This document shows, piece by piece, positions 7,788 to 13,822 of a DNA stretch of 14,169 nucleotides (position 1 is its first letter; the number at the start of each line of letters is the position of its first letter). Source of the DNA: an uncultured Campylobacter sp. (lineage in GTDB: Bacteria > Campylobacterota > Campylobacteria > Campylobacterales > Campylobacteraceae). The notes under the pieces are model-generated. The model was not told the DNA's origin and searched no databases. It worked only from the letters and a program-made list of their open reading frames with translations. The DNA lies in assembly GCA_900772495.1 (NCBI GenBank), contig CAAHEJ010000034.1:1-14169 (forward strand), in the 5' to 3' direction. A program made the position numbers and the translations under genes.

Positions 7788-7812
7788 AGATGCAGGAATT
7801 TATCCTGCATCT
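7788..7812. terminator. Strong hairpin, bidirectional terminator
   Basis: AGATGCAGGA and TCCTGCATCT pair perfectly over 10 bp around the loop ATTTA, exactly between two convergent stop codons (7769 plus, 7818 minus). On the minus strand it is followed by a moderately T-rich tail (ACATTTATATTTTAA). The plus-strand tail is less T-rich, so action on the glycosyltransferase transcript may be weaker. Confidence 0.75.
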
Positions 7813-7817
7813 CAAAA

Positions 7818-8399
7818 TCACACATAAAAGGCAAAGGAATTGAATTTATCCTTTTCTTCTTCGGCGTTTGTTTTTTGTGGCGCAAATTCTTGCGTTTGTT
7901 GCAGCATTTGCTGTCGCAAGCGGGCAAGCACTTCTTCGATGAGCTTTTTGCTGTCTTCAAGCATTTTGGCATTTTGCGTGCTGTCGTTGCTTTGGTTTTG
8001 TTTAAGCAGCTGGTCGAATTTGCTCACAAGGCTGTCCATAGTCGCATTGAGCTTGTTTTCATCGCTTGGCGTTGGCAAAATGTCAGCCATTTGCATAGCA
8101 CTTTGGATAAAGTCTCTTGGGTTTAGCTCGCCTACTTTTGAGTTTTGCAAAAAATCGTTGATTAAAGGCTCGACATTTTTCATCGCGTCTTTTATCTCAG
8201 CTATATCGGTTTGCGTGAGCTTTGAACCTTCAAAAGTAAAGGAAAATCCATACTCTCTTCGCAAGCTCAAACTCGCACTCCCGTTTTCTTTGCTATAACT
8301 CGCACTTTGGTTGTCAAACATTGACAAAGAAAGGCTCTTGCCACTGCTCGTGGTGTAGGAAAAGCCTATGTTTTGGTTGTTGGTAGCTTCTATTTGCAT
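7818..8399 (-). CDS. Uncharacterised 193-residue protein, possibly in the flagellar regulon
   Basis: I do not recognise a domain. The N-terminal 55 residues are Ser-rich with alternating polar and hydrophobic residues (GFSYTTSSGKSLSLSMFDNQ), suggesting beta strands. Residues 60-185 are mostly helical, with a possible coiled coil in KMLEDSKKLIEEVLARLRQQ (about 144-163). It ends SFAFYV. There is no Cys or Trp, no signal peptide and no membrane segment. Translation starts at ATG 8399 behind a strong AAGGGAG seven bases upstream. The promoter matches the sigma-28 (FliA) consensus, suggesting co-expression with late flagellar genes. From memory it may correspond to C. jejuni Cj1450, a protein annotated as ATP/GTP-binding and reported as flagella-coregulated. 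I see no P-loop here and hold that link loosely. Confidence 0.75.
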   Translation of the reverse strand: MQIEATNNQNIGFSYTTSSGKSLSLSMFDNQSASYSKENGSASLSLRREYGFSFTFEGSKLTQTDIAEIKDAMKNVEPLINDFLQNSKVGELNPRDFIQSAMQMADILPTPSDENKLNATMDSLVSKFDQLLKQNQSNDSTQNAKMLEDSKKLIEEVLARLRQQMLQQTQEFAPQKTNAEEEKDKFNSFAFYV

Positions 8400-8428
8400 T
8401 TTAACGCTCCCTTAAAAGATTTGCACTT

Positions 8429-8456
8429 ATATCGGCAAATTTGAATTTTTCTTAAA
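8429..8456 (-). promoter_or_regulatory. Putative sigma-28 (FliA) promoter
   Basis: On the minus strand TTTAAG (8456 to 8451) and GCCGATAT (8436 to 8429) are arranged as TTAA-N15-GCCGATAT, against the sigma-28 consensus TAAA-N15-GCCGATAA; the Campylobacter form of the -10 is CGATWT. Transcription would start near 8422, about 23 bases before the ATG, leaving room for the AAGGGAG site. No good TATAAT serves this gene. Confidence 0.65.
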
Positions 8457-8464
8457 TTTATTGC

Positions 8465-8470
8465 TATAAT
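8465..8470 (+). promoter_or_regulatory. -10 box of the YhbP-like gene and kpsF
   Basis: A perfect TATAAT follows TTATTGC and ends only seven bases before the ATG at 8478. The expected start (6-8 bases after the box) falls at or next to the A of the ATG, which predicts a leaderless message. It lies back to back with the sigma-28-like promoter of the opposite gene, whose -35 region it abuts. Confidence 0.65.
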
Positions 8471-8477
8471 TTTGCTT

Positions 8478-8918
8478 ATGGATACCAAAATAAAAGATTT
8501 TTTAAGCCAAAACAAGCTTTTGTGCTGGGCTATGCAAGATGACGGCGGAGTGTGGTGCGCGAACGCTTTTTATGCCTTTGATGAGCTAAATTTAAGCCTT
8601 ATCATCGCTTCGCACACGGACACAAGGCACATCAAGCTGGCTCAAAAAAATCCGCTTGTAAGCGTAAATGTCGCTAAATTCAGCGCCATAGCGTTTTTAA
8701 AAGGCGTGCAAATCAAAGCCCTGTGCGAAAAGGCAAGCAAGGCGCAAGAAAAACTCTACTACGCGCGCTTTCCCTTTGCCAAAGTGATGAAAGGGCAGTG
8801 CTTTGCGCTCAATATACGCTACGCTAAATTCACGGACAACGCCTTAGGCAAAAAGCTTGAATTTAAGGCAGCTCAAAGCGATGAGTGGAATTTCGCGCCA
8901 TTAAAAAATTTGAGCTAA
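8478..8918 (+). CDS. YhbP/UPF0306-family protein (PNPOx-like flavin-binding fold)
   Basis: The 146-residue product aligns by eye along its length with E. coli YhbP: CWAMQDDGGVWCANAFYAFD (about 17-36), TRHIKLAQKNPLVSVNV, IAFLKGVQIKA, RFPFAKVMKG and YAKFTDNALGKK. The family has the split-barrel fold of pyridoxamine-phosphate oxidases. No reaction is established, and FMN or haem-type ligand binding is only inferred from the fold. The start is the ATG at 8478, which gives the usual length; TTG 8472 would fall inside the promoter and the next ATG (8532) would remove a conserved block. There is no Shine-Dalgarno and the -10 box is immediately upstream, so the message looks leaderless. kpsF starts 27 bases after its stop, probably in the same transcript. 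Confidence 0.85.
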   Translation: MDTKIKDFLSQNKLLCWAMQDDGGVWCANAFYAFDELNLSLIIASHTDTRHIKLAQKNPLVSVNVAKFSAIAFLKGVQIKALCEKASKAQEKLYYARFPFAKVMKGQCFALNIRYAKFTDNALGKKLEFKAAQSDEWNFAPLKNLS

Positions 8919-8945
8919 CATTTTAAGAAAATTAAGGGGCAGACG

Positions 8946-9896
8946 ATGAAAACAAATGTCTTGCAAATCGCAAAAGAAGTTTTTGCCACAGAAGCGCGCA
9001 CGATTAGCGATTTGGGCGCAAAACTCAATGCGGACTTTGAAAAGAGCATAGAGCTGATACTGCGCACCAAAGGGCGTTTGGTAGTAAGCGGTATGGGAAA
9101 AAGCGGGCATATCGGGGCTAAAATCGCCGCCACGCTTGCAAGCACAGGCACGCCGAGCTTTTTTATGCACCCAGCAGAGGCTTTGCACGGGGATTTGGGA
9201 ATGCTGACAAATGATGACACGCTTTTAGCCATTTCAAATTCAGGCGAGAGCGAAGAAATTTTAAAAATCATTCCAGCCATTAAAAAAAGGAGCATTAAGC
9301 TCATCGCAATGAGCGGAAATTTAAACTCTACCCTAGCAAAGCAGGCGGATTTCGTGCTTGACATTTCGGTGCAAAAAGAAGCTTGCCCCTTGCAGCTAGC
9401 CCCGATGAGTTCGACTACGGCGACTTTGGCGATGGGCGATGCGATAGCCGCTTGCTTGATGAAAGAGCGAAATTTCAAGCCAGAAAATTTTGCGCTTTTC
9501 CACCCGGGGGGTAGCTTGGGTAAAAAACTTTTGACAAAGGTGAGCGATGTGATGGTAAGTGCCTTGCCAAAAGTGGCGGAGGATACAGGGTTTAAAGAGC
9601 TTATCGATGTGATGACAAGCGGCAAACTCGGGCTTTGCCTTGTGATGAATGGCGAAAAGCTCGTGGGTGTCATAACTGACGGAGATTTGCGTAGGGTTTT
9701 AAAGGCGAGCGACAAGCCGAGTTTTGATTTCATCGCAAGCCAGATAATGAGCAAAAATCCCAAAGTCATTAGTGCTGATGCTATGGCTACACAGGCTGAG
9801 GAGCTGATGATAAAGCACAAAATCAAAGAACTGCCCGTTGCACGAGCTGGCAAAATCGTAGGCATAGTGCAGCTTTACGACATAGGACGCATTTAG
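8946..9896 (+). CDS. kpsF: D-arabinose-5-phosphate isomerase KpsF/KdsD
   Basis: The enzyme interconverts ribulose 5-phosphate and arabinose 5-phosphate, the first committed precursor of Kdo for lipooligosaccharide or capsule. The 316 residues comprise a SIS domain (about 35-170) and two CBS domains (about 195-253 and 262-316). The active-site positions known from E. coli KdsD appear seven residues earlier here: Lys52 in GMGKSGHIG, Glu104 in SGESEEI, Glu145 in QKEACPLQ and His186 in FHPGGSLGKK. AAGGGG lies a few bases before the ATG. It follows the YhbP-like gene and has no kps export genes beside it, so a Kdo supply role in the lipooligosaccharide core is the safest reading. A run of six G at 9506-9511 is within the HPGG codons. 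Confidence 0.95.
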   Translation: MKTNVLQIAKEVFATEARTISDLGAKLNADFEKSIELILRTKGRLVVSGMGKSGHIGAKIAATLASTGTPSFFMHPAEALHGDLGMLTNDDTLLAISNSGESEEILKIIPAIKKRSIKLIAMSGNLNSTLAKQADFVLDISVQKEACPLQLAPMSSTTATLAMGDAIAACLMKERNFKPENFALFHPGGSLGKKLLTKVSDVMVSALPKVAEDTGFKELIDVMTSGKLGLCLVMNGEKLVGVITDGDLRRVLKASDKPSFDFIASQIMSKNPKVISADAMATQAEELMIKHKIKELPVARAGKIVGIVQLYDIGRI

Positions 9897-10065
9897 TAAG
9901 GCTTTTGTTTGGCAGCTTGTCTTGCAACGAGTTTGCGACAACAGACAACAAAAACAAACTCTATAAATTCCAATATATACCGAACGCAAATAAAGTATCT
10001 AAAAAATAGTAAATCCGCTGTCATTACAAAAATACTTTCCCCTTTTTTATTATGAGCCAACAAAA

Positions 10066-10195
10066 CAGCGCGACAATCCACGCGAAAACAAGTGAGTGTT
10101 TGCCAGTGCCGTTTGTCGTTGCGAGCTTTGCGAAAGCAAGGCGTAATGTAGCCACAAATTTAAGCGTTATATTCGCTCTATGGATTGCCACGCAC
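10066..10195. repeat. Degenerate dispersed intergenic repeat with inverted ends
   Basis: GCGACAATCCACGCG near the left end and TATGGATTGCCACGC near the right end are imperfect inverted copies of one another. Inside, GTCGTTGCGAGC, TTTGCGAAAGC and AAGGCG resemble the GTCATTGCGAGCGAAGCGAAGCAATCC-type intergenic element found in many bacteria, with mutations. A second fragment of similar wording, AACGAGTTTGCGACAACA, lies at about 9926-9943. It encodes no protein. Confidence 0.45.
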
Positions 10196-10376
10196 TCACA
10201 AGACTTGCTTACAAGATGAGTAAATCACGATTGTCTTTTGTGAAATCGGCTTGCAAAGACGAGTTGATAGGCTTTGTATTTACAAATCAACACTTTTCAG
10301 CAAAAGAATCTTTAAAAAATTTATCTTTTGAGTGTATTTTCATAAAAAATTCTATCAAAATTCAGCAAATTCTCGC

Positions 10377-10382
10377 TATACT
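10377..10382 (+). promoter_or_regulatory. -10 box of the ATPase gene
   Basis: TATACT preceded by TTCTCGC lies 21 bases before the ATG at 10404. The predicted start near 10389 leaves a short leader with an AAAAGGACA Shine-Dalgarno (10392-10400). Confidence 0.55.
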
Positions 10383-10403
10383 ATCCTTTTTAAAAGGACA
10401 AAA

Positions 10404-11459
10404 ATGAAGATTTTGAATTTTTTTTATGAAAATCCGCCCGAACACAAAGATATTTTCACGCGCAAACTCACGCTGAGCGACAAAAACACGCTGATTAAAG
10501 GCGCAAGGAAAAGTGGCAAAAAGTCTTTGATAATGGGCTATTTGAGAGCATTTAAGAATGAGGAATATTTGTTTTTGGATTTTGAAGATTTGCGTTTTGA
10601 TGAGAGCTCTTTGGCGCATTTAGAGAGCTTTTTGGTAGATAAAAACATAAAAATTCTTATTTTTTATGGGATTAAGAAACATTTTGTATATGATTTTTCA
10701 CCCCTTTTAGAGCACTATCAAATCATCATTGCAAGCGAATTTTACTCAACACACTTTGAGGGCTTTGTTCAAATCGAGCTTGATTTTTTGGACTTTGAAG
10801 AGTTTGTGAGTGTCAGCAAAAAAAATTTGCCCGTAAATTCACAGGTGGGCGCGTTTTTGCAAAATGGGCGTAGCTTTTTGTCTCAAAGTGCCTTAAATGA
10901 GTTTTTGCAAACGCATTTTTCACGCGTAGAGCTTGAAATTTTGCGCTTTGTGGCTGAAAATTTAGGGAATGAATTTAGCACAAACACGCTGTATCAAAGA
11001 CTCAAACGCGCACAAAAAATCTCAAAAGACAGCCTTTACAAAGCTGTTGGTGAGCTTGAAGAAAAAGGGGTTTTGCACTTTTTATTGCACGAAAACAAAA
11101 GGCTTAAAAAGGCATTTTTCAGCGACTTTGGGCTAAAAAACGCCCTCTGTATCGATAAAAATTTCAAACAACTTTTCTCAAATGTCATTTTAAGCGAGCT
11201 TTTCAAGCTCAAAACGCCCATAGTTTATGATAAATTCGTTGATTTTTACATCAAAGAACGCCGAATCGCTTTTATACCAAGCGCCACGCTTGATATTGAC
11301 TTAATCAAATTACGCGCTAAAAAAATACTTCCCAAAGCCCTAGAAAGCGGCATTTTACACATAGTTTTCATCAGCCTTTCAACTGAGCAGAGTTTTTATG
11401 AAAATGGAGTGAAATTCGAGGTTGTGCCTTTTGATATTTGGGCGTTGAGCTTGGATTAA
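10404..11459 (+). CDS. AAA_14/DUF4143-like ATPase with altered Walker A motif
   Basis: This 351-residue protein follows the plan of the widespread AAA_14-DUF4143 ATPases, whose function is not established. An N-terminal NTPase-like domain has GARKSGKKS at 33-41 and a Walker B-like strand YLFLDFED at 55-62. The family motif of a hydrophobic residue before SFEEF appears as LDFLDFEEFV (127-136). A winged-helix part spans about 174-230 (ISKDSLYKAVGELEEKGVLH), followed by the KKAFFSDFGLKNAL segment (235-248) typical of DUF4143. The Walker A consensus GxxxxGK(S/T) is broken: Lys40 stands where Ser or Thr binds magnesium, with Ser41 one place later. The C-terminal region, where family members usually carry a nuclease-like E-V-D...E-V-K, shows VDFYIKERRIAFIPSA with no ExK. 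The start is set by AAAAGGACA four bases upstream; an in-frame ATG-less extension exists but lacks such a site. It converges on pcm. Confidence 0.7.
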   Translation: MKILNFFYENPPEHKDIFTRKLTLSDKNTLIKGARKSGKKSLIMGYLRAFKNEEYLFLDFEDLRFDESSLAHLESFLVDKNIKILIFYGIKKHFVYDFSPLLEHYQIIIASEFYSTHFEGFVQIELDFLDFEEFVSVSKKNLPVNSQVGAFLQNGRSFLSQSALNEFLQTHFSRVELEILRFVAENLGNEFSTNTLYQRLKRAQKISKDSLYKAVGELEEKGVLHFLLHENKRLKKAFFSDFGLKNALCIDKNFKQLFSNVILSELFKLKTPIVYDKFVDFYIKERRIAFIPSATLDIDLIKLRAKKILPKALESGILHIVFISLSTEQSFYENGVKFEVVPFDIWALSLD

Positions 11460-11484
11460 AAGGCGTATGAATCTTAATATCAAA

Positions 11485-12117
11485 TCACTCTTTGCCGTCA
11501 AGCACGGGGACAAATAAGCACTCTTCAAGGCGGGTTTGCTGAATTTTGCCCTCCATTTTGCTGAATTTTGTGATGAATTGCTTGCCGTTTTCAAAGATGG
11601 GCGCGACTAAAACGCCATTTTCGGCAAGCTGCTCGAAAAGGATTTGCGGCACTTGCGCCGTGTGTGCGGAGAACAAAATCCTATCATAAGGCGCGTAGCG
11701 CGCCCAGCCCTGCTGTCCGTCAGCGTGCAAAAGCAAAATGTTAGGTAGTTCCAACTCTTTAAACGCCTTTTTAGCACTATCTACAAGGCTTCCTATGCGC
11801 TCGATGGTGCAGACACGGCGCACGAGCTTGCTCAAAATCGCCGCTTGATAGCCGCTGCCGCAACCCACTTCAAGCACGCTATCAACGCCTGCTAAATCAA
11901 GCGCCATTGTCATTTTCGCCACGGTCAAGGGAGAGCTGAGCCATTGATTTGCGCTCATCGGCAAGGCGTTAAGGCTGTATGCGTGGGCTTTTAAGGGCGA
12001 AAACACCTCACGCGGCACGGCGCAAAGGGCTTTGAAAACGGCTTCGTTGAGAAACATTTGCTTTTTTATCTCATTTGCCATATTTTCGCAACGCCTTTGC
12101 TCCACAAAATCCATCAT
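11485..12117 (-). CDS. pcm: Protein-L-isoaspartate O-methyltransferase
   Basis: Pcm methylates isoaspartyl residues of aged proteins with S-adenosylmethionine and so starts their repair. The 210 residues contain the SAM-binding motif I VLEVGCGSGYQAAILSKLV (81-99), motif post-I CTIERI (103-108), HADGQQGW (131-138) and APYDRILFSA (142-151). The family's substrate-side signature G-x-GQTIS-x-P is replaced by SANQWLSSP at 55-63, which I believe is usual in Campylobacter. Two ATG codons are adjacent (12117 and 12114); AAGG lies eight bases before the first. The stop of a possible 29-residue ORF overlaps the first ATG as ATGA. No separate promoter is evident, so it is probably transcribed with pncB. 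It converges with the ATPase gene, with only 25 bases between the stops. Confidence 0.93.
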   Translation of the reverse strand: MMDFVEQRRCENMANEIKKQMFLNEAVFKALCAVPREVFSPLKAHAYSLNALPMSANQWLSSPLTVAKMTMALDLAGVDSVLEVGCGSGYQAAILSKLVRRVCTIERIGSLVDSAKKAFKELELPNILLLHADGQQGWARYAPYDRILFSAHTAQVPQILFEQLAENGVLVAPIFENGKQFITKFSKMEGKIQQTRLEECLFVPVLDGKE

Positions 12118-12203
12118 CGCACCGCCTTGAAATTTAGCTTTTTGGCTTGAAATTTCGCCTTTTTTGCCTTAAATTTTTCCCTAAAATTTATGCTTAAATT
12201 CAT
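12114..12203 (-). CDS. Possible 29-residue basic micro-protein coupled to pcm
   Basis: ATG 12203 opens a frame of 29 codons: MNLSINFREKFK, then AKKAKFQAKKL, then NFKAVR, and TGA at 12116-12114. That stop overlaps the pcm start as ATGA, the usual form of translational coupling. AAGGAAAG lies eight bases before the ATG. The peptide has eight Lys, two Arg and one Glu, a twice-repeated KF(K/Q)AKK unit, and no Cys, Trp or Pro. It is encoded by the repetitive DNA between pncB and pcm, so the Lys-Phe pattern partly reflects the repeat. Its last residues KAVR and their codons resemble the end of pncB (EKAVR), which may mean a duplicated pncB 3' end. It may be a coupling leader, a real micro-protein or chance. 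Confidence 0.35.
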   Translation of the reverse strand: MNLSINFREKFKAKKAKFQAKKLNFKAVR

Positions 12204-12248
12204 CAAAACTTTCCTTAAATTTAGCTTAAACTCGCCTTAAATTCAGCG
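12126..12248. repeat. Degenerate short repeat, about eight copies of CCTTAAATTTAGC
   Basis: Variants of a 12-15 base unit occur at about 12126 (CTTGAAATTTAGC), 12145, 12166, 12179, 12192, 12212 (TCCTTAAATTTAGC), 12224 and 12234 (GCCTTAAATTCAGC), at irregular 10-21 base steps. They fill the entire pncB-pcm gap. Read on the minus strand most contain AAATTTAAGG, so the array also supplies Shine-Dalgarno-like AAGG sites, including the one used by pcm. Confidence 0.6.
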
Positions 12249-13682
12249 CACCGCTTTTTCAAGCAAGTCTTTTTTAAGTCTTTGCAAATTTGCCGACAAG
12301 CGCAACTCATAGTTTTTTGGGCTTTTTAGGCTCTTTATGCTCTCATCGAACCTTTCTAACTGCGCCTTAGCGTAATCCCTAGTTTGCAAAAGGCTTGGAA
12401 TTTCATACACAAGCTGCCCTTTTGCAAAGATAGGCACGAGTAGTTCGCTAAACTTTTGGGCTTTGTGGATTGTGCTTACTTTGCTAGGCTGATGATGCTT
12501 GTGCTGTAAATTTGCGCCTTCTTCGCTACAATTTGGACTTTCACCAGCTAAATAAAGCTTATCATAAAGTGCCTTGCCCTGCTCGTCAAAAAAGCGGTAA
12601 AGCCTTTTGTGATGGGGGTTTGAGATTTTGTCCGCGCTTTCGCTGATTTTGATTTTAGGCACTAGCACGCCATTTTCCTCCACAGCGACAAGTTTATACA
12701 CGCAGCCTAGCACGGGTGAGCTTTTAGCGGTGATTAGGCGTTCGCCCACGCCGAAAATATCGATTTTTGCGCCATCTTGCAAAAGCCTTGCTATCTCAAA
12801 CTCGTCCAAAGCCCCGCTAGCGATGATTTGACACTGCTTTAAGCCCGCTTTGTCAAGCTCGTTTCTAGCGTATTTTGACAGCTCGCACAGGTTGCCAGAG
12901 TCAAGCCTAATGCCGAATTTTTCGATACCGCGCGGCACAAGCACTTCCTTAAAAGCCTTTATAGCGTTTGCCACGCCGCGTTTTGCGTTGTAAGTATCCA
13001 CAAGCAAAACGGCGTTGTGCGGGTAAATTTCGCAATACCGCTTAAAGGCACAAAGCTCATCATCAAACATTTGCACCCACGAGTGCGCCATAGTTCCGCT
13101 TGAATTTATGCCATAAATTTTGTCCGCCAAAGCGCACGCCGAACCCGCCACACCTCCGATAAATGCGGCTCTTGCGCCTTTAAGTGCCGCGTCAATGCCC
13201 TGCGCCCTGCGTGAGCCAAACTCTAAAATAGGCTTGTTTTGCGCTGCAAACGCCACTCGCGCGGCTTTGGTAGCGATAAGGCTTTGATGATTTAAAGAGA
13301 GCAAAACAAAGGTTTCAAGCAGTTGCGCCTGGCTCGCCCTTGCGCGAACGCTTAAAATAGGCTCATTTGCGAAGATAATCTCGCCCTCACGCACCGCCCA
13401 AATGTCGCCTGTGAATTTAAAATGTTTAAGAAAGCTCAAAAACGCCTCGTCAAAAAGCCCCTTTGAGCGAAAAAATTCAATATCGCTTTCATCAAAATGC
13501 AAATTTTTCACAAAGTCGATGATTTGCTCCAAACCCGCCGCGATGACGAACCCGCCGCCATCTGGCATTTGACGAAAAAAGACATCAAAATGACAGATTT
13601 TGTCGCCAAAACCGCTTTTTAGGTAGCCACAACTCATCGTAAATTCGTAAAAATCGCAGAGCAAGGATAGATTGCGTTTCAT
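12243..13682 (-). CDS. pncB: Nicotinate phosphoribosyltransferase
   Basis: The enzyme makes nicotinate mononucleotide from nicotinate and phosphoribosyl pyrophosphate, with ATP hydrolysis, in NAD salvage. With the start at ATG 13682 it has 479 residues, normal for this subfamily, and begins MKRNLSLLCDFYEFTMSCGY. Family motifs are FRQMPDGGGFVIAAGLEQ (36-53), EFGSRRAQG (154-162), GTMAHSWVQ (196-204) with His200 at the place of the phosphorylated histidine, LLVDTYNAKRG (226-236) and RLDSGNL. Near the C-terminus a hydrophilic, His-rich stretch (about 395-415, NLQHKHHQPSKVS) interrupts the usual end. The frame stays open 29 codons further upstream, but GGAGAAA lies just before 13682 and the -10 box lies within that extension. 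It is downstream of nrdB and upstream of pcm. Confidence 0.93.
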   Translation of the reverse strand: MKRNLSLLCDFYEFTMSCGYLKSGFGDKICHFDVFFRQMPDGGGFVIAAGLEQIIDFVKNLHFDESDIEFFRSKGLFDEAFLSFLKHFKFTGDIWAVREGEIIFANEPILSVRARASQAQLLETFVLLSLNHQSLIATKAARVAFAAQNKPILEFGSRRAQGIDAALKGARAAFIGGVAGSACALADKIYGINSSGTMAHSWVQMFDDELCAFKRYCEIYPHNAVLLVDTYNAKRGVANAIKAFKEVLVPRGIEKFGIRLDSGNLCELSKYARNELDKAGLKQCQIIASGALDEFEIARLLQDGAKIDIFGVGERLITAKSSPVLGCVYKLVAVEENGVLVPKIKISESADKISNPHHKRLYRFFDEQGKALYDKLYLAGESPNCSEEGANLQHKHHQPSKVSTIHKAQKFSELLVPIFAKGQLVYEIPSLLQTRDYAKAQLERFDESIKSLKSPKNYELRLSANLQRLKKDLLEKAVR

Positions 13683-13705
13683 CGTTTCTCCATTACAAAA
13701 AGCTA

Positions 13706-13711
13706 AATATA
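13706..13711 (-). promoter_or_regulatory. -10 box of the pncB promoter
   Basis: On the minus strand TATATT (13711 to 13706) follows TTGTGC, an extended -10. It lies 24 bases before the ATG, with GGAGAAA as Shine-Dalgarno. Immediately upstream is the 13-base palindrome GCTAAATTTTAGC (13722-13734), in -35 position, a possible operator. Confidence 0.55.
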
Positions 13712-13721
13712 GCACAATTTC

Positions 13722-13795
13722 GCTAAATTTTAGCTCATTTTGTGAAAATTTAGCGAAATTTAGCGACAAAACCTTGCAAATTTATGAATTTAGCG
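13722..13795. repeat. ATTTAGC boxes upstream of pncB
   Basis: A perfect inverted pair GCTAAA-T-TTTAGC at 13722-13734 is followed by GAAAATTTAGC (13744-13754), GAAATTTAGC (13755-13764) and GAATTTAGC (about 13786-13794). The first lies in the -35 region of pncB, the others up to about 80 bases further upstream. They may bind a regulator or be AT-rich repeat noise like that between pncB and pcm. Confidence 0.4.
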
Positions 13796-13822
13796 GACTT
13801 TTGCTGGTGCTGAAATTTTGTG

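Larger units (their letters stand above)
9897..10403. other. 507-base gap without a convincing gene; degenerate repeats
   Basis: No supported coding region. The left part (9905-9960) has an imperfect inverted repeat (TTGTCT at 9917-9922 with AGACAA at 9943-9948) rich in TTTG/CAAA. The middle (10066-10195) looks like a decayed copy of a dispersed intergenic repeat. The right part (10260-10403) is AT-rich and holds the promoter of the ATPase gene. Short open frames beginning MDC on both strands are by-products of the repeat. Confidence 0.7.

Noticed and set aside
7840..8298. Plus-strand 152-codon frame with Cys/Ser-rich start opposite the 193-residue gene
   Set aside because: The minus-strand gene has a strong Shine-Dalgarno and promoter; the plus frame mirrors its Gln/Ser codons.
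9506..9511. G6 run in kpsF as a phase-variable tract
   Set aside because: Only six G within the conserved HPGG codons; Campylobacter phase-variable tracts are usually eight or more.
8915..9865. 316-codon open frame antisense to kpsF
   Set aside because: kpsF on the plus strand is unmistakable with all active-site residues; the antisense frame has Ser/Leu-rich shadow composition and no ribosome site.
9893..10081. Minus-strand frame beginning MDCRAVLLAH
   Set aside because: The MDC start is the typical by-product of the TGGATTGYC repeat end; no Shine-Dalgarno and no domain.
10180..10407. Plus-strand frame beginning MDCHALTRLA
   Set aside because: It begins in the mirror copy of the same repeat end and runs into the promoter and start of the ATPase gene.
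13683..13769. Twenty-nine-codon N-terminal extension of PncB
   Set aside because: It covers the -10 box and ATTTAGC boxes, and the good GGAGAAA site points to ATG 13682.
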